From: JANMCE01 sp031410595
Lineage (GTDB): Bacteria > Actinomycetota > Acidimicrobiia > Acidimicrobiales > Ilumatobacteraceae
Direction: 5' to 3'
Length of the DNA: 64,000 nt
Assembly: GCA_031410595.1 (NCBI GenBank)
Contig: JANNZM010000001.1
Span: 1 to 64,000, forward strand
Positions 9,995-18,551 of the stretch are shown in pieces. Each line of letters begins with the position of its first letter. Positions within the stretch are counted from its first letter, which is position 1. Position numbers and translations under genes: made by a program. Under the pieces are notes generated by a model, which made no database searches, was not told the origin of the DNA, and saw only the letters and a program-made list of their open reading frames with translations.

Positions 9995-10546
9995 ATGACT
10001 TCTGCCGACCTCCTCCTTCGCACCGTAACCACCAACGTTGATCGCCTCGGCTACACCGGAATCCCTGTCGGTTACGGCGGGTGTAGCACTCCTGGCTGCC
10101 GGTGCACCATGTCCTCTGAACGGTGGGCGTACACCATCGGCTTTCACGATCAGGGCCGACCCGAGCTGCTGGTTGCGGGCCTCACGCCTGGTCAGGTGAG
10201 CGTTGCCTTCCGCACTATTGATTACCTCTGGCAGTCAGGTGAGAACGTCGGCGCTGGTTGCACCGTCGACATTGGGTCGCACACCCTTCGGTTGGACGCA
10301 GTGCCAACCGAGTGGCTCCTGCATGACGCCAGTCGCATGACTCTGTGGCTTCGGCACTACGCCCATGACCGCACCCTGCCCGCGCTCCCGCAGCTTCTGC
10401 AGGTGCTTTGGTCCGATGATAGCGGCCGCTTCCCGGACGAGCCCGGGTACGACCCCACCTACCTTCAGCCACGCCTCGCCGCGGATCCCACCGCCTATCC
10501 CCGCCGATCCTCGCGCACCACCCGCCGCAACCGTCGCTCCCGCTAA
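9995..10546 (+). CDS. DUF4262 domain protein
   Basis: A 183-residue soluble protein with the DUF4262 pattern: an early Cys-rich loop (GGCSTPGCRCTM), WAYTIGFHDQGRPELLVAGL, and the following helical part. The function of the family is unknown. The last 15 residues are an Arg/Ser/Thr-rich tail. Its stop overlaps the stop of the convergent GntR gene by 4 bp, so transcription of either gene must read into the other or stop in coding DNA. Confidence 0.75.
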   Translation: MTSADLLLRTVTTNVDRLGYTGIPVGYGGCSTPGCRCTMSSERWAYTIGFHDQGRPELLVAGLTPGQVSVAFRTIDYLWQSGENVGAGCTVDIGSHTLRLDAVPTEWLLHDASRMTLWLRHYAHDRTLPALPQLLQVLWSDDSGRFPDEPGYDPTYLQPRLAADPTAYPRRSSRTTRRNRRSR

Positions 10547-11220
10547 CGATCTGAGTAGCCGGCCAACGGCGAACGTAGGCGGTCGTAGAGCACGGCGCGG
10601 GTTTGGGCTTCGAAGCTGCGGATGTGTTCTTCGATCATGGTGGCTGCTTTGTCGCCGTCACCGTCTCGTAATGCGCCGAGAATCGCTCGGTGCTCAACCA
10701 GCGGCTCGTGCAGGTCGGCGCCGTCTTTGAGGTACATGTACCAGAGGCGTTCTGACTGGGTGTAGAGCATGTCGAGTGTTTCGAACAGGAAGCGGTTGGC
10801 ACCGGCCTTGTAGACCTGTTCGTGACAGAAACGGTCGGCTTCCAACAGATCGGTCCAGGTTGCCGAGCGCGTCTCGACGGTAATTAAGGCAGCGTCCATC
10901 GCATCCCAGTCGGCCTTCGTGCCTCGTACCGCGGCGAGGCGATGGACGTACGGCTCGAGGATGGTGCGGGTCTCGAACAGGACCGGAAGTTCAGCCACGT
11001 CTATGTTGGTCACCATCACACCCTTGCGGGGGAGGACCGTCACCAACTGATCGCGTTGCAGCCGCTGCAGAGCTTCGCGAACGGGTGTGCGGCCGATGCC
11101 CGAACGCTCGATCAACTCCTCTTCTCGCACGACTGAACCGGGTGCCAGATCAAGGCACACGATGGCGTGTTTGAGTCGCTCGTAGGCGACATCGGAGAGC
11201 GAGTTCGATGCGATGGACAT
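10543..11220 (-). CDS. GntR-family regulator (FadR-type FCD domain)
   Basis: ATG 11220 is chosen because AGGAGA lies 7 bases upstream; a longer frame from TTG 11271 adds 17 residues unlike the family. The 225-residue product has an N-terminal winged helix (VAYERLKHAIV, then GIGRTPVREALQRLQRDQLV) and a helical C-terminal FCD domain with metal-binding-type histidines (RFCHEQVY, LVEHRAIL). It is divergent from the flavoenzyme-ETF operon at 11283 with 62 bp between the starts, so it most likely controls that operon and itself in response to a substrate or product of methylated-amine breakdown. The ligand is inferred from context only. Confidence 0.88.
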   Translation of the reverse strand: MSIASNSLSDVAYERLKHAIVCLDLAPGSVVREEELIERSGIGRTPVREALQRLQRDQLVTVLPRKGVMVTNIDVAELPVLFETRTILEPYVHRLAAVRGTKADWDAMDAALITVETRSATWTDLLEADRFCHEQVYKAGANRFLFETLDMLYTQSERLWYMYLKDGADLHEPLVEHRAILGALRDGDGDKAATMIEEHIRSFEAQTRAVLYDRLRSPLAGYSDR

Positions 11221-11241
11221 CAGCTTATCTCCTGATATATC

Positions 11242-11253
11242 TTGTGTACATAA
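11242..11253. promoter_or_regulatory. Candidate GntR operator
   Basis: TTGTGTACATAA is a near-palindrome around GTAC in the 62-bp divergent gap between the GntR gene and the flavoenzyme gene. FadR-type GntR proteins often bind TNGTNNNACNA-like palindromes. Assignment is by position and symmetry only. Confidence 0.4.
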
Positions 11254-11282
11254 CCGAATCGGTCTCTTCAAGGGGTTAACAC

Positions 11283-13799
11283 GTGAGTGAATTTCCGACC
11301 AAGGCCAAGTGCGTCATCATCGGCGCCGGCATCGTTGGCAACTGTCTGGTCGGTCATCTGGCCCGCCTCGGCTGGAGGGACATGGTCCTCATCGATAAGG
11401 GTCCGCTGCCCAACCCCGGTGGCTCAACCGGTCACGCGTCGAACTTCATCTTCCCCACCGATCACAACAAGGAAATGGCGCTGCTCACGCTCGACTCGCA
11501 GCGTCAGTATGTCGAACTCGGTGTGAACACCGAGTGCGGCGGCATCGAAGTGGCCCGCACGCCCGAGCGCATGGAGGAGTTCAACCGCCGCATGACCTCG
11601 GCCAAGGCCTGGGGCATCCCGTCCAAACTCATCACGCCTGAGGAGATCAAGGAACTTGTCCCGTTCATCAACGAAAAGATCCTGCTCGGCGGCTTCTACA
11701 CACCGTCCGTATCGGCGGTCGACTCGCTTCGTGCCGGAACGCTGCTGCGCGAAGAAGCCCAAGGCAAAGATGCCCTCCAGGTCTTCGCCAACACCGAAGT
11801 GATGTCGATGGAAACTACCGACGGCGCCATCAGCGCGGTCGTCACCAACAAGGGTCGCATCGAGTGCGAGTACGTGGTCATCGCCTGTGGCGTATGGAGC
11901 CCCCGCATCGCCGCCATGGCCGGTGCCAACATTCCGCTCACGCCCGCCGTGCACCAGATGGCCGACGTCGGCCCCATCGAAATCCTGCAGAAGTCGGGCA
12001 AGGAACTGGCCTATCCCATCGTTCGTGACATGGACACGTTCTGTTACGAGCGTCAGTCCACCGGCTCGATGGAAGTGGGCTCCTACGCCCACCGCCCGAT
12101 CTTCATGCACCCGAACGACATCCCATCCAACGAGGCCTCAGCGCTGTCGCCCACCGAGTTGCCGCTGACCTACGAGGACTTCGATCCGCAGATGGAGCAG
12201 GCCCTCGAACTCATGCCCGAGATCCTCGAGACGGCCGAGATCCGCTACGCCATCAACGGTCTGCTCTCGCTGACGCCCGATGCCATGCCGGTGCTCGGCG
12301 AGACCATCGAAGTGCGCAACCTCTGGTCTGCCGCTGCGGTGTGGATCAAGGAAGGCCCCGGCATCGCCAAGCTCGTTGCCGAGTGGATGACCTATGGCTA
12401 CCCGCACATCTGTGAGCCGCACTCGTCGGACATCAGCCGCTTCTACGAGCACGAAAAGACCGAGCACCACATCTACGCCCGCTGTGGCGAGCACTTCAAC
12501 AAGACCTACGGCATTGTGCACCCGCGTGAGCAGTGGGGAACCGAGCGCAACATGCGCCGCAGCCCGTTCTTCCCCCGCGAAGAAGCCCTCGGCGCCACGT
12601 TCTTCGACGCCCGTGGTTGGGAACGTCCGCAGTGGTACGCATCGAACGCGCCATTGGTCGAGAAGTACAAAGAGCAGTGCCAAGATCGCCCGCACGAGTG
12701 GGATGCCCGCTGGTGGTCGCCCATCATCAACGCCGAGCACCTTGCCATGCGCGACAACGTCGGCATGGTCGACCTGACCGCGTTCTGCGAGTTCGACTTC
12801 ACCGGCCCCGGCGCCATGGCCTTCCTGCAGTTCATGACCGTGAATAACGTCGACGTGGCCGTCGGCCGCTCGGTGTACACACCGCTGCTCACCGCTGACG
12901 GTGGGTTCCGTGCCGACCTCACCATCCTGCGACTCGGTCAGGACCACTTCCGTGTCGTCACGGGTGCCTTCGACGGTGGCCGTGACAAGTACTGGTTCAA
13001 GCGCCACATGCCCACCGACGGTTCGGTCACCTTTACCGACATGTCCACCGCGCTTTGCACCGTTGGTGTGTGGGGACCGAAGGCTCGTGACCTGGTGTCG
13101 GGTCTGACCGACACCGACATGTCGAACGAAGGTTTCCCGTACGGCTCGGTGCGCGACGTACTGATCGACGGTATTCCTTGCACGCTGTTCCGCGTGTCGT
13201 ATGTCGGTGATCTTGGCTGGGAGATCTACACCAAGATGGAGCACGGCCTTCGCCTGTGGGACACGCTGTGGGCTGCTGGCCAAGAGCACAACGTGGTGCC
13301 CGTCGGCATTGGTGTGTACGGCCTCACCGGTCGTATCGAGAAGGGCTACCGCCTCATGGGCGCAGAGCTCGAAAGCGAATACACACCCGTCGAAGCTGGC
13401 CTGGCTCGTCCGAAGGTGAAGTCGGCTGACTTCATCGGCAAGGCCGCCTACCTGAAGGCCCGTGACGCCGACGTTGTTGCGGTGCTGTGCACCTTGACGG
13501 TCGACAGCCACATCAGCAAGGCCGGTATCAACCGCTACATGACCGGTGGCAACGAGCCGATCCTCACCCTTGACGGTGAGCGCATCGTGGATGCCAACGG
13601 CCGTGTCTCGCGCGTCACCACCGCCGGTGCTGCGCCGTCGTTGGGTCAGTACCTGCTCAACGCCTACCTCACACCCGAGCATGCGGTGGAAGGCACCAAG
13701 CTCAACGTCATGTATATGAACGAACTCTTCCCCGTCACCGTCGCCCGCGTTGGCTCCAAGCCCCTGTTCGACCCCGACGACTCACGAATGAAGGCGTAA
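11283..13799 (+). CDS. FAD-dependent oxidoreductase-GcvT fusion (dimethylglycine/sarcosine dehydrogenase-like)
   Basis: This 838-residue flavoenzyme has an N-terminal DAO-type FAD fold (CVIIGAGIVGNCLVGHLARLGW, then GSTGHASNF, where His could take the covalent flavin as in dimethylglycine dehydrogenase), a FAO_M linker around residues 380-440, and a C-terminal GcvT/aminomethyltransferase part that binds tetrahydrofolate. Known relatives oxidatively remove N-methyl groups and pass formaldehyde-level carbon to THF. The GTG start has AGGGG seven bases upstream. etfB starts 3 bp after its stop, so electrons probably leave through the dedicated ETF. Which amine is the substrate cannot be read from the sequence. 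Confidence 0.85.
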   Translation: MSEFPTKAKCVIIGAGIVGNCLVGHLARLGWRDMVLIDKGPLPNPGGSTGHASNFIFPTDHNKEMALLTLDSQRQYVELGVNTECGGIEVARTPERMEEFNRRMTSAKAWGIPSKLITPEEIKELVPFINEKILLGGFYTPSVSAVDSLRAGTLLREEAQGKDALQVFANTEVMSMETTDGAISAVVTNKGRIECEYVVIACGVWSPRIAAMAGANIPLTPAVHQMADVGPIEILQKSGKELAYPIVRDMDTFCYERQSTGSMEVGSYAHRPIFMHPNDIPSNEASALSPTELPLTYEDFDPQMEQALELMPEILETAEIRYAINGLLSLTPDAMPVLGETIEVRNLWSAAAVWIKEGPGIAKLVAEWMTYGYPHICEPHSSDISRFYEHEKTEHHIYARCGEHFNKTYGIVHPREQWGTERNMRRSPFFPREEALGATFFDARGWERPQWYASNAPLVEKYKEQCQDRPHEWDARWWSPIINAEHLAMRDNVGMVDLTAFCEFDFTGPGAMAFLQFMTVNNVDVAVGRSVYTPLLTADGGFRADLTILRLGQDHFRVVTGAFDGGRDKYWFKRHMPTDGSVTFTDMSTALCTVGVWGPKARDLVSGLTDTDMSNEGFPYGSVRDVLIDGIPCTLFRVSYVGDLGWEIYTKMEHGLRLWDTLWAAGQEHNVVPVGIGVYGLTGRIEKGYRLMGAELESEYTPVEAGLARPKVKSADFIGKAAYLKARDADVVAVLCTLTVDSHISKAGINRYMTGGNEPILTLDGERIVDANGRVSRVTTAGAAPSLGQYLLNAYLTPEHAVEGTKLNVMYMNELFPVTVARVGSKPLFDPDDSRMKA

Positions 13800-13801
13800 T
13801 C

Positions 13802-14566
13802 ATGCGCGTGCTGGTTTGTATCAAGCGGGTGCCGGCGCCCGGCGCGCGTATTGCTATTACTGCTGATGCACAGGCGGTCGATACGGCTTTTCTCGGGTTC
13901 ACCATGAGCCCGCATGAGGAATGCGCAGTGGAAGAAGCGGTACAGCTGATCGAGAAACACGGTGGTGAGTCCACTGTGCTTACCCTCGGCCCGGCCGAGG
14001 CGGATGAACAGCTTCGCTATGCCGCCAGCCTCGGGGTCAACAAGGCAGTATTGCTCCCAATCGACGGACCCGACTGGGATCCGCAGCGCACGGCGAAGTC
14101 GATTGCAGATGCAATTACTTCCATCGAGAACGCCGAAGGGCCATTCGACATCATCCTGTTCGGCAACGAGTCAGCCGATTCTGGTGGCTTCCAGGTCGGT
14201 GTTCGGGTTGCCTACGCGTTGGGTCGTCCGATGGTGAATGGCATCAAAGGTATCGAGGTTGGCGACGGTTCGTTACTGGCCCGTCGAGAGTCCGACGCAG
14301 GGCTCGACGTGTACACCCTGCCGATGCCCGTCGTGTTGGGCGTGAAGGAAGGCCTCAACCTGCCGCGCTACCCGACCATGAAGGGTCGCCTGAACTCCAA
14401 GAAGGTGCAGGTCGATCAGCACACGCCTAGTGCGCAGCCGGGCGGTCAGCAGATGGTGGCGCTTCAGCAGACTGCTGAGCAGGCCAGCAAGACCGTCATC
14501 CTCGGCACGGGGCCCGAAGCTGCGGGTGCGGTTGTCGACATGCTGCAGGAACTGGGAGTACTCTGA
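13802..14566 (+). CDS. etfB: Electron transfer flavoprotein beta subunit
   Basis: 254 residues of the EtfB/FixA family: MRVLVCIKRVPAPGARI at the start, the SPHEECAVEEAV segment, and ADSGGFQVGVRVAYALG. It binds AMP and part of the FAD with EtfA. It is placed between the flavoenzyme (3-bp gap) and etfA (1-base overlap of stop and start), so this ETF probably serves as electron acceptor of that dehydrogenase, passing electrons on towards quinone by an ETF dehydrogenase not present in the window. Confidence 0.92.
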   Translation: MRVLVCIKRVPAPGARIAITADAQAVDTAFLGFTMSPHEECAVEEAVQLIEKHGGESTVLTLGPAEADEQLRYAASLGVNKAVLLPIDGPDWDPQRTAKSIADAITSIENAEGPFDIILFGNESADSGGFQVGVRVAYALGRPMVNGIKGIEVGDGSLLARRESDAGLDVYTLPMPVVLGVKEGLNLPRYPTMKGRLNSKKVQVDQHTPSAQPGGQQMVALQQTAEQASKTVILGTGPEAAGAVVDMLQELGVL

Positions 14567-15537
14567 TGTTGCTCGTACTCATCGAACATGATCGCGGCAC
14601 GATGTCTGCCGCCAGCGGAGAGTCGCTCACGTTCGGCCGCACCGTTGCGGCTGCTCATGGCTTGGTGTTGCACGCCCTCACCATTGGTGCAGCGGCCGAC
14701 GGTTTGGCCGCGTCACTCGCTGCCCACGGCGTCAGCACCGTGCATCAGGCGCACCACGACATGCTGAGCGACTACGGTCCCGAAGCGTGGGGTGAAACCT
14801 TGGCCCAGGCCGTCCGTACCCTGTCGCCGACGGTCGTTCTGGCGACCGGCACCGATCGTGGCAACGAGGTGCTGGCCCAAGCCGCCGCCCGTCTCGACGT
14901 TCCCTTCATGGCCAACGCTCTGGAGGTGCTTGGTGTGAACGGTTCCTGGGAACTGATGCGAGTGCGCTGGGGCGGCTCGCTGCTGGAGAAGTCGTCGTTG
15001 ACGGCCGGGACCAAACTCATCACCGTTGCCCATCATGCGGTCAACGAGTCTCCGGCTGACGTGCCTGGAGCCGCCACCGCGACACCGTTCAACGTTGAGC
15101 TGGAGGCGTCGTTAGCCCGCTCCATCGTCAGCGGTCGGGTAGAACGCGCTGCTGGTGTCACACTGGCGACCGCTCCCGTTGTCGTGAGCGGTGGTCGGGG
15201 CGTCGGCTCGCCCGAGGCGTTCGCACCGCTGGAAGAACTCGCAGGCTTGCTCGGCGGCGTTGTGGGTTGCAGTCGCGCCGTGACCAACAATGGATGGCGA
15301 CCTCACACGGATCAGGTAGGTCAGACCGGCACCCGCATTGCGCCCGAGATCTACATCGCGTGCGGTATCTCCGGAGCGATTCAACACTGGGTCGGTGCTA
15401 TGGCATCCAAGAAGATCCTGGCCATCAATACCGACAAGGAAGCTAACATGGTGGTGAAGGCCGACTACGCCGTACTCGGTGACCTGCACAAGATCGTGCC
15501 CGCCATCACCGCCGAGATCCAGCGCCGTCGCGGCTAA
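14566..15537 (+). CDS. etfA: Electron transfer flavoprotein alpha subunit
   Basis: 323 residues of the EtfA/FixB family. The C-terminal FAD-binding part is clear: VVVSGGRGVGSPE, the RAVTNNGWRPHTDQVGQTG segment, YIACGISGAIQHWVGAM, and the ending INTDKEANMVVKADYAVLGDLHKIVP. It forms the heterodimer with the etfB product; the ATG overlaps the etfB stop (TGATG), a sign of coupled, equimolar translation. Confidence 0.93.
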   Translation: MLLVLIEHDRGTMSAASGESLTFGRTVAAAHGLVLHALTIGAAADGLAASLAAHGVSTVHQAHHDMLSDYGPEAWGETLAQAVRTLSPTVVLATGTDRGNEVLAQAAARLDVPFMANALEVLGVNGSWELMRVRWGGSLLEKSSLTAGTKLITVAHHAVNESPADVPGAATATPFNVELEASLARSIVSGRVERAAGVTLATAPVVVSGGRGVGSPEAFAPLEELAGLLGGVVGCSRAVTNNGWRPHTDQVGQTGTRIAPEIYIACGISGAIQHWVGAMASKKILAINTDKEANMVVKADYAVLGDLHKIVPAITAEIQRRRG

Positions 15538-15549
15538 CGCCCGCCATCC

Positions 15550-16311
15550 ATGCTTACAAACGGCGACATCGCTCTCGCGCTCATCGCAGCGTTCATGATC
15601 GGCATCTCGAAGACCGCTATCCCGGGCGGCGGTCTTTTGTCTACTCCGGTTGTCGCCGTGACATTCCACGGTCGCGGTCTTCCCGGGGCCACGCTCGGCA
15701 TTTTGCTTATGGCCGACGTTCTCGCGGTTCGTACCTACCGCCAAACGGCCCGCTGGGATGTACTAGGACCTCTCGTTCCTTGGGTGACTGGCGGGTTCGC
15801 GCTCGGGGCGTGGTTCTTCGTAGTCATCGGTAGGAGCGGGCGAACCCTCGACGTCGTGATTGCGTCGATGATCTTGTTGATTGTGATGCTTCAGGTGTGG
15901 AGAATCATTCGCAAGTCTCCGCCAGCTCCACCATCGCTTGGCGCAGCGGGTTTCTTCGGCACCACCGGTGGGTTCGCTACCTTTGTCTCCAACAACGCCG
16001 GCCCGATTCTGAACACGTATTTCACCCGCCTGGGCCTCAGCAAGGCAGAGTTCATCGGGTCGTCGTCGTGGTTCTATTTCATCGTCAATCTGGCCAAAGT
16101 CCCGATCTACCTCGCGCTCGGCTGGTGGAGCACCGGCGGTTCGTTCTTTACGCGCCGGTCGCTCATCTTTGATCTAGCGGCGATTCCCGGTGTGCTGCTC
16201 GGTGTCTTTCTTGGCCGCTGGCTGTTTCACCGCATCAAGCAGGAGACCTTTCTGGGAATCGTGCTCGTCCTGTCAGCGGCAGGGGCAATCAAGCTGCTCA
16301 TAGGCAAGTAG
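15550..16311 (+). CDS. TSUP (TauE/SafE) family membrane exporter
   Basis: 253 residues, about seven or eight membrane segments, with the family start FMIGISKTAIPGGGLLSTPV and an internal repeat of this motif (FATFVSNNAGPILNTYF). TSUP proteins move small anions such as sulfite, sulfonates or organic acids; no substrate is evident here. It starts 12 bp after etfA and may be part of the same transcript. Confidence 0.82.
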   Translation: MLTNGDIALALIAAFMIGISKTAIPGGGLLSTPVVAVTFHGRGLPGATLGILLMADVLAVRTYRQTARWDVLGPLVPWVTGGFALGAWFFVVIGRSGRTLDVVIASMILLIVMLQVWRIIRKSPPAPPSLGAAGFFGTTGGFATFVSNNAGPILNTYFTRLGLSKAEFIGSSSWFYFIVNLAKVPIYLALGWWSTGGSFFTRRSLIFDLAAIPGVLLGVFLGRWLFHRIKQETFLGIVLVLSAAGAIKLLIGK

Positions 16312-16354
16312 TGACGGAAGCCGATGAGGACTCGGTTCCGATGGCCCGTAGAAT

Positions 16355-17617
16355 GTGTGCGTGAGTACTAGGACGAGCACCTTTTTCGCGCTTCGTGAGC
16401 GCAACGCTCGTCTGTTCTTCATCGGCTTGTTGGTATCGAACATTGGCTCATGGGTGCAGCTCACGGCCATGACGCTGCTCGTGCAGGACCTCGTCGTGAA
16501 GAACAAGGGCCAAGCGCTTGGCGTCGTGGTGATGTTGCAGTTTTTGCCGATGCTCCTGCTTGGTGCGTGGGCCGGTGGGTTCGCCGACCAACGAAACCGG
16601 CGCAAGCTCACCCTTATCACGCAGTCGGCCATGACCGCGCAGGCCCTTGTGCTCACCGTATTGGATTTCCGGCATCTGGTGACCTTGCCGATTGCGTACG
16701 GACTTTCATTCGTGCTGGGGTTGGCGATGGCCATCGACAACCCGGCCCGTCGTGGGCTGGTACTCGAGCTGGTGGATACCGAGCACATCAGCAACGCCAT
16801 GTCGATCAACACCGCCGTCATGACAGGGTCGCGGATGTTCGGGCCAGCCATCGCCGCTGCCATGGTGCTTCGGGTGGGAACCAGCTGGTGTTTTTTCGTG
16901 AACCTCTTGTCGTTCTTCGTGGTCCTCGGGGCGCTGGTACTGATCGACCCGGCCTCGTTGCGCGTACCTGCCCGGGCGCCTCGTGGAGGGACGCCGGTTC
17001 GTGACGGTCTGAAGTTTGTGTGGGGCAACCCAACGCTTCGATTGGTCTTACTGGTCATGGCCGTCGTGTCGACCTTTGCCTTCAACTATTCGGTGTCGTT
17101 GGCGTTGCTTGCCACCAGTCGGTTCCACAACAAGGGGCTGTTCGGATGGCTGCTTTCCGTGACAAGCGTGGGAAGTCTGATCGGGTCGCTGTTCATGGCG
17201 TCCCGCGGGGTCGTCAGCATTCGTCGTTACCTCGGCGGCATTGCCGTCATGGGGCTCTCCGGATTGGCCATGGCATTCGCGCCAAATCAGGCCGTGTTGT
17301 TCGCGGCGTCGGTACCGCTCGGTATTGGCGGGGCGGTGCTCATCAATGGCGCCAACACCATCAGTCAGAGTCTGTCGCCGCCCATGATGCGTTCACGCCT
17401 GCTCGCCTTGGTGGCGGTGGCATTCCTCGGGTCCACGCCCATCGGCGGACCTATCACCGGCTGGATCGGTGATCACATCGGCGCCGAATGGTCACTTGCG
17501 TACGGCAGTGTGTGCGCGCTCATGTGTACGGTGGTCGGCTTCGCATACCTCGCTCGAATGAAGGCCAGCCCAGCCATCGTTTCCGACGAGGTCGTCACCT
17601 CGATCTCGGCCGCGTAA
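16355..17617 (+). CDS. MFS exporter (EntS-like group)
   Basis: 420 residues with about 12 membrane segments; the N-terminal pattern RNARLFFIGLLVSNIGSWVQ and GGFADQRNRRKLT resembles MFS_3/EntS-type exporters. Start codons GTG 16355 and GTG 16361 are both possible. It converges on the MTHFR-like gene with only 4 bp between the stops. The substrate is unknown. Confidence 0.82.
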   Translation: MCVSTRTSTFFALRERNARLFFIGLLVSNIGSWVQLTAMTLLVQDLVVKNKGQALGVVVMLQFLPMLLLGAWAGGFADQRNRRKLTLITQSAMTAQALVLTVLDFRHLVTLPIAYGLSFVLGLAMAIDNPARRGLVLELVDTEHISNAMSINTAVMTGSRMFGPAIAAAMVLRVGTSWCFFVNLLSFFVVLGALVLIDPASLRVPARAPRGGTPVRDGLKFVWGNPTLRLVLLVMAVVSTFAFNYSVSLALLATSRFHNKGLFGWLLSVTSVGSLIGSLFMASRGVVSIRRYLGGIAVMGLSGLAMAFAPNQAVLFAASVPLGIGGAVLINGANTISQSLSPPMMRSRLLALVAVAFLGSTPIGGPITGWIGDHIGAEWSLAYGSVCALMCTVVGFAYLARMKASPAIVSDEVVTSISAA

Positions 17618-17621
17618 TTCG

Positions 17622-18506
17622 TCAGGCGCCTTCCAGAACGCGATCACGCCAGGCGGCGGTGGCGTCCACGTTGTTGAACGTGAACACATGCAGCGCCTCG
17701 ATATCGAGCGATTTGGCATAGAGACTGACGGGCTGCAGCAATTGCAGCGGGTCGTATCCTCCGGGCGAGAAGAGTTGCCCGAGCGCGCCGCGGTTTTTGG
17801 ATGCGTAGCGGATAGATGAACCCACGCCAAGGCGCACGCCCATGGTGAGGAGCTTGGTGCGATCGATGACACCGGGCACGCCGAGGTGGATCGGTAGCGT
17901 GAGGCCGGCGGCTCGTTCGGCGGTGAGCCATGCCTTGATGGTGTTGGGGTCAAGGCACATCTGCGTGCTGGCCCAGCCTTCAAGCTTGGCTTCTGCCAAC
18001 ACGGCCTGCTTGTCATGTAGAGCGCGCCGCAGCACCGGTCGCTCGATGAGCGCGTGGCCATCGGGATAGGCGGTGACGCCGACTCGCTTCACGCCGTGAT
18101 CGTGACCGAGGAACTCCTTCAGAAAGGTGAGCGCCTCAGTATAGGGCCCGGGCTGTTCAGCGTCGCCGCCGATCAGGAACATCTCCTCGATGCCGTTGGC
18201 TTTGAACCACGCCGCCAACTCACGGACCTGCTCGTGACCGGTGACGAGCCGGGCCGAGATGTGCGGGATGGGAAAGTGGCCCAGGGTCCGTAAACGCTCC
18301 GTGATGTCCTGCGTAGCAGTGATGCCCTTGGCTGGTGAACAGGTCACCGAGATGCGACTGGCGGGGGGCAGAAATGCCATCTGTGCATGAACGTTCTTGA
18401 GCGGGATGAGTTCGAAGCACATCGTGCTGGCGAGGTGGTGGAGCACGACCGAATCACCGGCGGCGCCGGTGGCTTTGCGGAGCATGTTGAGCGGGGACAG
18501 TTTCAT
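17622..18506 (-). CDS. Methylenetetrahydrofolate reductase-like protein
   Basis: 294 residues with TIM-barrel MTHFR features: ISVTCSPAKGI, HFPIPHISARLV, a central EEMFLIGGDA strand-loop, and later QMCLDPNTI and LPIHLGVPGV. MTHFR interconverts methyl-THF and methylene-THF using FAD. It is the last gene of the corrinoid operon, 45 bp after the MttB-like gene, where the reverse reaction (oxidising methyl-THF made by the upstream methyltransferase) would let the methyl carbon enter C1 metabolism. The sequence is somewhat divergent from E. coli MetF, so a biosynthetic metF role elsewhere in the genome is more likely than here. Confidence 0.8.
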   Translation of the reverse strand: MKLSPLNMLRKATGAAGDSVVLHHLASTMCFELIPLKNVHAQMAFLPPASRISVTCSPAKGITATQDITERLRTLGHFPIPHISARLVTGHEQVRELAAWFKANGIEEMFLIGGDAEQPGPYTEALTFLKEFLGHDHGVKRVGVTAYPDGHALIERPVLRRALHDKQAVLAEAKLEGWASTQMCLDPNTIKAWLTAERAAGLTLPIHLGVPGVIDRTKLLTMGVRLGVGSSIRYASKNRGALGQLFSPGGYDPLQLLQPVSLYAKSLDIEALHVFTFNNVDATAAWRDRVLEGA

Positions 18507-18551
18507 ATCGTGCTTTCGTGCTTGAGGTGTCTGATGGTCAGGTCGGGTTGG

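Noticed and set aside
12138..13682. 514-codon minus-strand frame over the flavoenzyme gene, and similar long frames at 1672-3132, 20441-21652, 21779-22999 and 35130-36512
   Set aside because: All are opposite to genes with clear motifs and arise from high GC at third positions.
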